Under the pieces are notes generated by a model that was not told the origin of the DNA, made no database searches, and saw nothing but the letters and a program-made list of their open reading frames with translations. Of a DNA stretch of 34,761 nucleotides, positions 7,355 to 14,828 are shown one piece after another; within the stretch, counting starts at the first letter, position 1; every line of letters begins with the position of its first letter. Position numbers and translations under genes: made by a program. Origin of the DNA: CAZEBW01 sp964510205 (GTDB lineage: Bacteria; Chloroflexota; Anaerolineae; VGOG01); NCBI GenBank assembly GCA_964510205.1, contig CAZEBW010000035.1, forward strand, positions 1 to 34,761. Reading direction: 5' to 3'.

Positions 7355-9079
7355 TTACCTCATCCGCTCCAAGATGGCCATCAGCCGCTCGTTGCCGCCG
7401 GCCGGGGGCTGCCAGTCCACCTGAATCACCGGCGCGTCCTGGGCCATCAGGCTCTCGGTGAAGGATTCCAGGCCGACGTTGATGGCGGACAGGGGCTCGT
7501 GCAGCACGGACAGGTCTACGGGTTTTGGATATTGGATATTGGATATTGGAGATTGGAGCAGGCGGCCGACGTGGTGGACGGCGGCTTCGTTGCTGGCGTC
7601 TACTCGTGCTCCTGCCTCCTCGAGTTGCCGTACCTGAGCGTCCATGTCTTGTGGGTCTTCGTCGGTGCCGACCACGACGGCCACGACCTCCAGGTATCGT
7701 CCGGCCTGTTCCGCCTTGGCGCGCGCCTGGGCGATGGCCGGGGCCAGTTCGCTGGCCGGGTCGGGGTGAGCGCCGTAGCCCAGCACCATGTCCAGCAAGA
7801 TCACGGCGACTTGCGGATCGGCGGCCTCCTGCTGCAAGCGTCGGATGCGGAGGTCGTTGTCCATCATGGGGTGCAGGCGGCCCACAGTGAATTCGTCCTC
7901 GCCCAGGTCAACGATGGTGTGCTCCTGGCTGACCAGCGAGTTGGCCAGGCGGTATTCTTTGTCCAGCGGCACGTTGGAGTAGACACCGGGCAGATAACCC
8001 TGTAGGATGAGCAAGGCTTCGTAGGCCAGCGTGCCGCCAGAGAAGAGGCCCCGCAGGTAGCGCTGTCCTGCTGCAAATCGCCCCCGGTCGGCGACTTCGA
8101 GATCCTGCCTCCTGCCTCTTGCCTCTTGCCTCTTGCTTCCTGCCTCCTGCACAGCCAGCTCAGCCGCCTCGTCGAGAGAGGTGGCGAAGTGGAGGTCATC
8201 CAGCCGGCGGGAGGGAGGCGAGTAGCCGATGAAGTCCACCACCACCGGCTTGCCCGCTGATCGGCCAACTGTCAGCAGCTCATCCGCCACTTTGGGCGCC
8301 GGCGGCTTGGAGATGAGGACGATGACGCGCGTTTCGGGATCGCGGCTGAGGAGGTCGAGTGCCTGGCGGGCCGTCACTGCGCCCACCGCTTCCGAGAGGT
8401 CGCGCCCGCCGGTGCCCAGGCCGTGGGTGACGCCGCTGCCCAACTGGTGGATGCGAGAGGTCACGGCTTGCAGCCCCGTGCCGGCGGCGGCGACCACGCC
8501 AATCGGTCCGCGGCGCACGCGGTTGGCAAAACCCAGGCCCACCCCGTTGACGATGGCCGTGCCGCAGTCTGGCCCCATGACCAGCAGGCCCTTTTCGGCG
8601 GCCAGTTGCTTGAGGGCCACCTCGTCGTCCAGGGAGACGTTGTCGCTGTACAGAAACACGTTCTTGCCCAAGCGCAGCGACTGGCGGGCCACGCCGGCGG
8701 CGTAGCGCCCCGGAACGGAGATCAGCACCCACTGGGCGTCGGGCATCAGTTGCGCGGCCGATTCGAGGCTTTTGGGGCGATACTCCTGCTCGATGCTAGT
8801 TCGACGCCGGGTGAGGAGTTCATCCACCTGGCCCAGCGCATCCTGAGCGGCGCCGTGGTCTTCAGCGCGCACCACGATGACCAGGTCGTCGGCTGCGGCG
8901 GCCTGCGCTTCCGGCGTCAGCAAGTCGCTCTGATCGAGGACGGCCTTGTTGGCCTCGGTGCCCATCACCGCGCCCGCGTCGAGGATGCCAGGCAGGGCGG
9001 CCAGGGAGCGCTGCAATTGCATGAGGATCACGGAGTCGTAGTAGGCTCCCGATCGAATTTCTGCTCTCGTCACTTTCAT
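7355..9079 (-). CDS. fdrA: FdrA-like acyl-CoA synthetase family protein
   Basis: A 574-aa protein of the FdrA family, two-domain relatives of succinyl-CoA synthetase alpha and beta. The start MKVTRAEIRSGAYYDSVILM and the segment VMGTEANKAVLD are typical. In purine-degrading bacteria FdrA (AllF) works with two further subunits, YlbE/AllG and YlbF/AllH, in oxamate carbamoyl transfer. Neither partner is present here, so the reaction is uncertain. I chose the ATG at 9079 (GGAGG five bases upstream) over the TTG four codons earlier. Two in-frame heptanucleotide repeats interrupt the gene, at 8104-8150 (around residues 310-325) and 7527-7556 (around 508-518). They encode low-complexity linkers that look like insertions. 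Transcription probably starts at the promoter 9425-9453, and the leader carries a MITE ending about 20 bp before the start codon. Confidence 0.88.
   Translation of the reverse strand: MKVTRAEIRSGAYYDSVILMQLQRSLAALPGILDAGAVMGTEANKAVLDQSDLLTPEAQAAAADDLVIVVRAEDHGAAQDALGQVDELLTRRRTSIEQEYRPKSLESAAQLMPDAQWVLISVPGRYAAGVARQSLRLGKNVFLYSDNVSLDDEVALKQLAAEKGLLVMGPDCGTAIVNGVGLGFANRVRRGPIGVVAAAGTGLQAVTSRIHQLGSGVTHGLGTGGRDLSEAVGAVTARQALDLLSRDPETRVIVLISKPPAPKVADELLTVGRSAGKPVVVDFIGYSPPSRRLDDLHFATSLDEAAELAVQEAGSKRQEARGRRQDLEVADRGRFAAGQRYLRGLFSGGTLAYEALLILQGYLPGVYSNVPLDKEYRLANSLVSQEHTIVDLGEDEFTVGRLHPMMDNDLRIRRLQQEAADPQVAVILLDMVLGYGAHPDPASELAPAIAQARAKAEQAGRYLEVVAVVVGTDEDPQDMDAQVRQLEEAGARVDASNEAAVHHVGRLLQSPISNIQYPKPVDLSVLHEPLSAINVGLESFTESLMAQDAPVIQVDWQPPAGGNERLMAILERMR
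7527..7556. repeat. 7-bp tandem repeat inside fdrA (ggatatt units)
   Basis: Three perfect ggatatt units (7527-7547) are followed by a variant ggagatt (7548-7554). On the coding strand they give PISNIQYP, a linker-like insertion. Seven is not a multiple of three, so gain or loss of one unit would shift the fdrA frame. Confidence 0.85.
8104..8150. repeat. 7-bp tandem repeat inside fdrA (cctgcct/cttgcct units)
   Basis: Six full heptamers and a partial seventh run as cctgcct, cctgcct, cttgcct, cttgcct, cttgctt, cctgcct, cctgc. On the coding strand they give a charged run, EAGSKRQEARGRRQD. As with the repeat at 7527, one-unit slippage would change the reading frame. Confidence 0.88.
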
Positions 9080-9089
9080 AGTAACCTCC

Positions 9090-9260
9090 AAAGGATTTGG
9101 GTGTGTTCAATTTCAGTTGAGCTTAGACTTCGGAAGTCTTCGGCCAAGCGTCCTGAAGAGAAAACACGATCCCAAAATCGCCTCAAGAGCAGCTAGATAG
9201 AGTACTTAGAGACTTCCGAAGTCTTTTGTCTAACTCATTTTGAACACACCCAAAGGATTT
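9090..9260. mobile_element. 153-bp MITE with 9-bp target-site duplication
   Basis: The element spans 9099-9251. It begins gggtgtgttcaa and ends with the exact inverse ttgaacacaccc. Inside each end lies agacttcggaagtct (9125-9139) or its inverse (9210-9224) at nearly equal distance, so the terminal inverted repeats extend about 41 bp. The flanking 9 bp, aaaggattt, is duplicated perfectly at 9090-9098 and 9252-9260. It contains no gene and must depend on a transposase elsewhere. It lies in the predicted 5' leader of fdrA, directly upstream of the ribosome site. Confidence 0.85.
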
Positions 9261-9424
9261 GCCTCATCGCGCCGAGAAGGTGATTTCTGCCTGGCCTTGC
9301 CGGACGGTTGTTTGGCGGATATGACAACGAATTGAAGGGATTCAACGAATGCATGACACCAGATTCGGTAAATCCTTGAGATTCGATGTCATATTTGGGC
9401 ACGGCCTGGATTGAAAGCGCTGCC

Positions 9425-9453
9425 AGTATATCACGGGCTTGAAGTGGTGTCAA
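9425..9453 (-). promoter_or_regulatory. Sigma70-type promoter for fdrA and downstream genes
   Basis: Read leftward, TTGACA (9448-9453) and TATACT (9425-9430) are separated by exactly 17 bp. The predicted start near 9418 gives a leader of about 340 nt to the fdrA ATG, of which 171 bp is the MITE plus its target duplication. The remaining leader (9261-9418) has several imperfect inverted repeats, but I recognise no riboswitch. The promoter begins 16 bp beyond the stop of the CoA-transferase, so fdrA can be expressed separately from it. Confidence 0.75.
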
Positions 9454-9468
9454 AAGCTGGTCCCTTGG

Positions 9469-10662
9469 CTAGATGATCCCTTGTTCTCTGAACTCCTCCA
9501 CCTGCCCAGCATCATATCCCAGAACCGAAAGCACCTCCCCATTGTGCTCGCCCAGCAGGGGAGGGGGCAGGCGGTAGGTGACTGGCGTCTCCGACAGATG
9601 CACCGGGTTGCCGATGGAGCGAACCAGGCCGGCCAGGGGATGCTCCAGCTCCACGATCATGTCCCGCGCTCGGAGCTGGGGGTCGGCCAGCGTCTCGTCG
9701 GGGAAGTTGATGGGGCCGGAGGGGATGCCAGCCGCCACGAACCGCTCCAGCCAATAATCCGCGCTCTTCTTCTCCAGAATCTCTTGCAGCAGCGGGATCA
9801 GCTCGTCCCGGTGCTTGTTGCGCTGAGCGTTGGTGGCGAAGCGGGGGTCGGCCATGATAGTGTCTTCGATGTCCAGCAAAGCGCAAAATCGCTGCCAGAG
9901 CCGCTCTGTGCCCACGGCGACGATGATGTACTTGTCCTTGGTTCGGAAGGGTTGGTAGGGCGTGATGGTGGGGTGAACGTTGCCCAGGCGCGGCGGGCGC
10001 TGGCCAGTGGCGAAGTAGCTGCCCGCCACGTTGGCCAGCCAGGTGACCTGCGAGTCGAGCAGGGCGACGTCCAGGAACTGACCTCGTCCCGTCCTCTCCC
10101 TGGCCAACAGAGCCGAGAGGATGCCGATGGTGGCGTAGATGCCGGCGGAGATGTCGGCCATGGGGGTGGGGAAGCGGATCGGGCCGCCCTCAGGTTCCCC
10201 CGTCAGGCTCATCAGCCCCGCCTCTCCCTGAGCCACCGCGTCGTAGCCCCCACGCTCGGCCTTGGGGCCAGTGTGGCCGTAGCCGGAGATGGCGCAGTAG
10301 ATCAAGCGGGGATTGAGACTGCGCAGGGTTTGGGGGTCAATGCCGCCTCTGCGCAGTGATTCCATTCTGGGGATGTTGACGATGAACACGTCGGCCTCCC
10401 GCGCCAGTTGGTGCAAAATGCGCTGGCCTTCGGAGGTTTTGAAATTGACGGTGAGTCCCCGCTTGTTGCGGTTGACGGACAGAAAATACGCGCTCTCGCC
10501 TTCGACGAAGGGTGGCCCCCAGCCTCGGGACATATCGCCCCGGCCGGGCGGCTCCCCCTTGATCACGTCCGCTCCCAGGTCGCCCAGCATCATGGTGCAG
10601 TAGGGGCCGGCCAGGGCCTGGGTCAGGTCAATGACGCGGGTGTCTTTTAGTGGTTGCAGCAT
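9469..10662 (-). CDS. CaiB/BaiF (class III) CoA-transferase
   Basis: A 397-aa member of the class III CoA-transferases, the family of formyl-CoA:oxalate transferase, CaiB and BaiF. These move CoA between carboxylic acids via an aspartyl-CoA anhydride. Family wording is clear: VIDLTQALAGPYCTMMLGDLGA near the start, NRNKRGLTVNF near residue 80, and ADISAGIYA followed by ARERTGRGQ around 185-210. The aspartate in ADISAG aligns with the catalytic Asp169 of formyl-CoA transferase. I chose the ATG at 10662, with GGAGAGG just upstream, over an ATG 16 codons earlier that lacks a good ribosome site. It lies upstream of fdrA, an amidohydrolase and an ammonia-lyase on the same strand, which hints at acyl-CoA chemistry in a shared catabolic route. 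The substrate is unknown. Confidence 0.92.
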   Translation of the reverse strand: MLQPLKDTRVIDLTQALAGPYCTMMLGDLGADVIKGEPPGRGDMSRGWGPPFVEGESAYFLSVNRNKRGLTVNFKTSEGQRILHQLAREADVFIVNIPRMESLRRGGIDPQTLRSLNPRLIYCAISGYGHTGPKAERGGYDAVAQGEAGLMSLTGEPEGGPIRFPTPMADISAGIYATIGILSALLARERTGRGQFLDVALLDSQVTWLANVAGSYFATGQRPPRLGNVHPTITPYQPFRTKDKYIIVAVGTERLWQRFCALLDIEDTIMADPRFATNAQRNKHRDELIPLLQEILEKKSADYWLERFVAAGIPSGPINFPDETLADPQLRARDMIVELEHPLAGLVRSIGNPVHLSETPVTYRLPPPLLGEHNGEVLSVLGYDAGQVEEFREQGII

Positions 10663-10706
10663 ATTTCCTCTCCAGACTGATTTAGTTGTTATCTCAGACG
10701 AGCTTA

Positions 10707-11363
10707 TCAAGCCAACCCACTCAAGCGACGTGTCAACCGACGGGCTGCATCCTCACAATAGGACCGCACGTCGGCCCAGTCTGTGGGCGCCAGTAGTCTG
10801 GGCATTGGCTGCTGTTCCGCATCTTCAAAGTAGGCCAGCGCCCGGGCGGCAACGACCAGGAAACTGGGCCGGTCAGCGTATTTGATGGTTGCCAGCTCCA
10901 GCAGTTGATCTAACGGCACCAAATCTCGCAGGGAGTACAGGTCAACAAAATCCCGTCGAGTGCCCCTCGAGTTCACGGCCGCGAGTTTCGTCAATCCTAT
11001 GTCGGCAGGCGAGGCCAAGGATATGCCTTCATACTCCACCGTTGGTTCCAGAAGCGGGTGGTGTTGGTAAATGAAACTCACGTCTGTCCCGAACAGGTGG
11101 GTAAAGAGCATTCCATCCTGTTCCGATGCGACCTCGAACTGGCCGCTGCGCTCCAGTGAGAGACAAATCGTCTCCCGCTGTGGAGCCAGAAGACGCTGCT
11201 CCGCGCTGAACCAATCCAGATCGGTAGAGATGCGATGCCCAATCTGGAGCGCGAGGGCCGTTCCTCCAGCCAGATAGAAATCGCGCACGAACGGTTGTTG
11301 GCGCAGGAATGTCAGCGCCCGACGGCAGGCCGGTGTCGTAGCAGACTCGTGAAAGGTTACCAT
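10707..11363 (-). CDS. AbiEii/AbiGii-type nucleotidyltransferase
   Basis: A 218-aa member of the AbiEii family of the DNA polymerase beta-like nucleotidyltransferases. The signature FYLAGGTALALQ (29-40) followed by RISTDLDWF (44-52) gives the Gly-Gly of the fold and the metal-binding Asp48 and Asp50. In AbiE systems such proteins are toxins of type IV toxin-antitoxin pairs that block phage growth. I chose the ATG at 11363, which overlaps the stop of the upstream gene by 7 bp and has GAGG eight bases before it. Longer upstream frames have no family match. The upstream neighbour is a DUF6922-like protein rather than a classical AbiEi antitoxin. The pair closes a leftward run of defence-like genes starting at 17957. 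Confidence 0.85.
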   Translation of the reverse strand: MVTFHESATTPACRRALTFLRQQPFVRDFYLAGGTALALQIGHRISTDLDWFSAEQRLLAPQRETICLSLERSGQFEVASEQDGMLFTHLFGTDVSFIYQHHPLLEPTVEYEGISLASPADIGLTKLAAVNSRGTRRDFVDLYSLRDLVPLDQLLELATIKYADRPSFLVVAARALAYFEDAEQQPMPRLLAPTDWADVRSYCEDAARRLTRRLSGLA

Positions 11364-11671
11364 GTTTCCATCCTCTTCGCTTCTATAGCCCATGCAGGCG
11401 CCACGTAGTCCTCTATCCCCAGCGCCAGCCGCCACAGCGCAAACGAGCGCTTGCTCAGCAGCCGGAATCCGTGCCGCCGTACCCACTCGGCCACCCGCGC
11501 CTCGCCGTAATGAGCGAACAGCCAGCGCAGTTGGGCCCACGTGCCCCGTTCCAACACGCGCTCGATGATCACCCCGGCGTGGCGCTTCGCGTCCATGCTT
11601 TCAAAGGCGTATTCTGGGAACAGCCAGGCCGCATCGGTCGGCAGTTTGTTTCCACTTTTCACTTCCATCAT
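11357..11671 (-). CDS. DUF6922-like small protein, predicted partner of the AbiEii gene
   Basis: A 104-aa protein with the pattern WLFPEYAFESMDAKRHAG, then VIIERVLERGTWAQLRWLF, YGEARVAEWVR and LSKRSFALWRLALGI. From memory this matches the DUF6922 family, found beside AbiEii nucleotidyltransferases, where it probably acts as the antitoxin or regulator. It is mostly helical with no catalytic motif. The start at 11671 lies 1 bp after the stop of the zinc-rich protein gene and follows an AGGGGG ribosome site. A second ATG follows immediately and either could be used. Its end overlaps the start of the nucleotidyltransferase gene, indicating translational coupling. Confidence 0.65.
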   Translation of the reverse strand: MMEVKSGNKLPTDAAWLFPEYAFESMDAKRHAGVIIERVLERGTWAQLRWLFAHYGEARVAEWVRRHGFRLLSKRSFALWRLALGIEDYVAPAWAIEAKRMETW

Positions 11672-11672
11672 C

Positions 11673-12929
11673 TCATCCCCCTCTACCTTGGTGACATCGC
11701 CCCACATCCTCCTGACACGTCACCTGGCCGCAGACTTTGCAGCGGATCTGGCTGTGGACGCAGAGGGGCTTGCCGCACACGGCGCAGATCCCCACCTCGT
11801 CCTGGCACAGGGTGCAGAACACCCGCTTGCAGAAGGCGCAGTGCAGGATGCAATCCTCGTGGGCCAGGTGGCCGTTGGCGCACAGGTAAACCCAGGGGGC
11901 CGGCTGGCCACACACCTGACACAACGGCGGCTCCACCCGGTGCAGCAGTGGGTCCCAGACGAAAGTGGTCTGGAGGGAAGTGTAGCGGTTTTCCACCTGG
12001 GCCTGCAGGGCGATCTTGGGCTGGCTGATCAACACGGAGTTGATCAGCTCCAGGTTGATCCGCAGTCGGTATTTGGCTTCCACGTCGGCCAGCTTTCGCT
12101 CCCGCTCGGCGCGAGCGAAGGCCAGCTTCTCTTCCAGGCTGGCCTGCCGCGCTGCATCCTCGGTGCGAGCCAGTCGGCGCTCCAGGTCGGCCGCCGTGTC
12201 GTCGTAAAAAGCCTCCAGCCGGGCTCGGTCCAGCTCCAATCGTCGAGCGGTGCGCTGCTGCAAGGCCTCGATGACAGGGGTCAGCTTGCGGGCCACCGCC
12301 CGTCCGGCTTCCTCTTGCAGCCAGGCCAGCCGCTCCGGGCTGTGTAGCGGCAGCTCCGGTCGCCAGAGCGGTGGCGCCTCATGCATGGGGCGCAGCCGGT
12401 ATTCCGGCTCCAGGGACAGTATCTCCTGGGTTTCTAACTCCCAGGCCGGCTGCCCCGTGTGCAGGTCCATCAGGACCGAGGCCAGCTCCTCTTGCTTCTC
12501 GTCGGTGATCAGCGCCACTTTGAAGTTGAAACGGACGTAGTAGCAGGTCCGGGGCGCTTCGACCGCGTTTTTCAGCGGCCGGAGCCAGGCGTTGGGAAGG
12601 GCCAGTTCATCCTTGATGAGCTGAAAGAGGCCAGGGCGCTCCAGGCGGACTTGGTTCACGTAACGGCGCAGGGCCAGCCCCCGCCCCCGCATGTCCTCTT
12701 CGATCCCTTCCAACAGGGGATGGCCGTAGGTCAGGTGAGTAGCTTCGGGATGAGCGGCGGCGGTCTCCTCGGTGAAGGCCAACCTCAGCAGGGGTTCGGT
12801 CCCCAGGCGGCGGGCGATCTCGTCGGGTAGAAGGAGGTCTACCAGGCCGTAGGCCGGGCGCTCGATCAGTCCTCCCACCTCCTCACAGTAGGCCAGCACG
12901 AAATCCTGCAGCGAATCGGCCACGCTCAC
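11673..12929 (-). CDS. Coiled-coil, multi-zinc-finger partner of the SNF2 helicase
   Basis: A 418-aa protein I do not recognise by name. Residues 1-200 form a mixed N-terminal region without a known motif. Residues about 205-300 are charged and heptad-rich (RRLELDRARLEAFYDD, then EEKLAFARAERERKLADVE), predicting a coiled coil. The C-terminal 90 residues carry many cysteines in CxxC pairs (CQVC, CAFC, CTLC, CAVC, CKVC) plus several His, consistent with several zinc ribbons. Translation appears to begin at GTG overlapping the helicase TGA (GTGA), so the two are translationally coupled and probably form a complex. It may supply nucleic-acid or protein binding that is fused to the helicase in other systems. 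No enzymatic motif is visible. Confidence 0.85.
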   Translation of the reverse strand: MSVADSLQDFVLAYCEEVGGLIERPAYGLVDLLLPDEIARRLGTEPLLRLAFTEETAAAHPEATHLTYGHPLLEGIEEDMRGRGLALRRYVNQVRLERPGLFQLIKDELALPNAWLRPLKNAVEAPRTCYYVRFNFKVALITDEKQEELASVLMDLHTGQPAWELETQEILSLEPEYRLRPMHEAPPLWRPELPLHSPERLAWLQEEAGRAVARKLTPVIEALQQRTARRLELDRARLEAFYDDTAADLERRLARTEDAARQASLEEKLAFARAERERKLADVEAKYRLRINLELINSVLISQPKIALQAQVENRYTSLQTTFVWDPLLHRVEPPLCQVCGQPAPWVYLCANGHLAHEDCILHCAFCKRVFCTLCQDEVGICAVCGKPLCVHSQIRCKVCGQVTCQEDVGRCHQGRGG

Positions 12930-14725
12930 TCTACCCCGAAGTCCCGGCCGAACAGGGCTTCATCGTAGGCTTTGGTCTCCAGGTAGGCCTGGCGGGCCTT
13001 CACCAACGCCTCGCCCAGCTCCTCCATCTCAACGCCGACCTCTTCGTCGCTGCGCGACCGCGTCCAGATGTCCAGTACGATATCCTCGAAGTCCCGCTGG
13101 TCGGCCAGGTTGCCCAGGATCATGTCCATCTCGCCGATTACCAACTCGAACATGTTGATCTTGCGGTCTAGGATGTGCAGTACGTAGTCCTCAATGGTCC
13201 CCTCGGCCGCGAGGTTGAAGATCTCCACCTCCCGCTCCTGGCCGATGCGGTGGATGCGCCCCACCCGTTGCTCAATGCGCATTGGATTCCAGGGGAGGTC
13301 GTAGTTGATCATCTGGCGGCAGAACTGCAGGTTGCGCCCCTCGCCGGCCGCCTCAGTGGAGAGCAGGAACTGCGCCTCCTGCTCGAAGCGGGCGATGGCC
13401 TTGTTCTTCTGGGCGTAGGTCAGTCCCCCTTTGTAGATCACCAGATCGTGGCCGGCGGCGCGCATCGTTGCCTCCAGGTGGTCCAGGGTAGCCAGGTAGT
13501 GGGTGAAGATGATGGCCTTCTCCCTGCTGGCCTTGCTGGCTGCCAGCAGCTTGAGCAGCGCCTCGGTCTTGGCCTGGCGCTGGATGGCGGCGGCCTGTTC
13601 GGCCAGGCGGAGTAGGGTGGCCCGCTGTTCGGCCGGCAGGCCCTTGCGAGCGGCTAGTTTCTCCAGGGTGGGGCGGACGGCCGAGGGACTGGAGCCGATC
13701 TCTCGCTGCAGGATCTGCAGGGTGAAACGAGTGAGGGAGCCAGCCTGGAGTTCGGAGGCTGACAACGCCTCCCGCACGAAGGCGCTGACGGCGTCGTACA
13801 GCTCCCGCTCTGGTGGGGTCAACTGCAGGCGGATGGTGTGGGCGCGGCGGCGGGGGAGGCGGACGCTGACCTGGCTGCGGCTGTTGCGCACCATCACGTC
13901 GGCCAGCAGGTTCCGCAACTCGCCTCGGTTCTTGGGCAATCGGGGATCGCCCCGCACCACGAAGCGGCGCTTGAACTCCCGCCGGGTCTTGAGCTGTCCC
14001 GGCTGCAAGATGGTGATCAGGTTGTACAGCTCGTCCAGTTTGTTCTGCACCGGCGTGGCGGTCAACATCAGCATGTATGTCTTCTGCAGGGCGTTGACGA
14101 ACTTCCAGGAGACGGAGGCCCGGTTCTTGAGGTGGTGGGCCTCGTCCACGATCACCATGTCGAAGTGGATCTTTTCGATGACTCGGCGGTGCTCTTCCCG
14201 GCGGGCGGTGGCCAGCGAAGCGATGATGTGGTCGAAGGCAGACCAGGCCTCGGAGCCTAGCTCGCGGAACTCGGCATCCTCGTTGGTTACGAAATCGCCG
14301 ATCAGGAACTTGCTGGCCATCTCCTCCCGCCACTGCTGGGTCAGGGCCGGCGGGGTGATGATCAGCACCTTGCGCACCAGTCCCCGCAGCATGTATTCTT
14401 TGAGCACCAGTCCGGCCTCGATGGTTTTGCCCAGCCCGACCTCGTCGCACAGCAGCCCTCGGCCGCGGAAACGGCGTAGGGCGGTGCGAGCCGTCTTGAG
14501 CTGGTAGGGGAAGGGGGCGACGGCGACGGACTCGGGGGCCAGCAACTCTTCGAACCCCTGGATCAGCGACAGCCGTTCCGTTTGCAGGCGCAGCCAGTAG
14601 GCCCGCTCACTGGCGAAGTCCTGGCGGATCAGGGCGTGCAGCGTGGCCTGGTTGGTTGGCGAAAGAGTGATGTCGTAGTCGTTGCCTGAGAAGGGCTTTG
14701 CCTGTGTCTTGTTTGCGATTTTCAA
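12926..14725 (-). CDS. SNF2/RapA-like DEAH helicase
   Basis: A 599-aa SNF2-family ATPase, likely a double-stranded DNA translocase. Motif I is DEVGLGKT (94-101), motif II DEAH (194-197), motif III LTATPVQN (221-228), and motif VI reads QRVGRIHRIGQ, characteristic of the SNF2/RapA branch. About 70 residues precede the ATPase core. The start codon appears to be TTG, with GGAGG nine bases upstream. Its end overlaps the zinc-rich protein gene by 4 bp. A 103-bp gap separates it from the nuclease-methylase upstream on the same strand. DrmD of DISARM is also an SNF2 helicase next to a methylase, but drmA, drmB and drmC are absent here. A defence role is inferred from this context. Confidence 0.92.
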   Translation of the reverse strand: MKIANKTQAKPFSGNDYDITLSPTNQATLHALIRQDFASERAYWLRLQTERLSLIQGFEELLAPESVAVAPFPYQLKTARTALRRFRGRGLLCDEVGLGKTIEAGLVLKEYMLRGLVRKVLIITPPALTQQWREEMASKFLIGDFVTNEDAEFRELGSEAWSAFDHIIASLATARREEHRRVIEKIHFDMVIVDEAHHLKNRASVSWKFVNALQKTYMLMLTATPVQNKLDELYNLITILQPGQLKTRREFKRRFVVRGDPRLPKNRGELRNLLADVMVRNSRSQVSVRLPRRRAHTIRLQLTPPERELYDAVSAFVREALSASELQAGSLTRFTLQILQREIGSSPSAVRPTLEKLAARKGLPAEQRATLLRLAEQAAAIQRQAKTEALLKLLAASKASREKAIIFTHYLATLDHLEATMRAAGHDLVIYKGGLTYAQKNKAIARFEQEAQFLLSTEAAGEGRNLQFCRQMINYDLPWNPMRIEQRVGRIHRIGQEREVEIFNLAAEGTIEDYVLHILDRKINMFELVIGEMDMILGNLADQRDFEDIVLDIWTRSRSDEEVGVEMEELGEALVKARQAYLETKAYDEALFGRDFGVE

Positions 14726-14828
14726 CTCAGTTTACCTCCGAAACAGTACATCGAATTTGGAAAGGAACGGATTTCTTTGCTTCTGATTCGTTTTATTCTG
14801 AATTCGTTGTAGTGTTGCGGCATCTATG

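Noticed and set aside
9235..9453. A 72-codon leftward frame upstream of fdrA
   Set aside because: It runs from within the -35 box of the fdrA promoter into the MITE end, has no ribosome site and no family resemblance.
11363..11540. N-terminal extension of the AbiEii gene
   Set aside because: The extra 59 residues lie wholly inside the DUF6922-like gene. The ATG at 11363 has a ribosome site and overlaps the stop by 7 bp, as coupled genes do.
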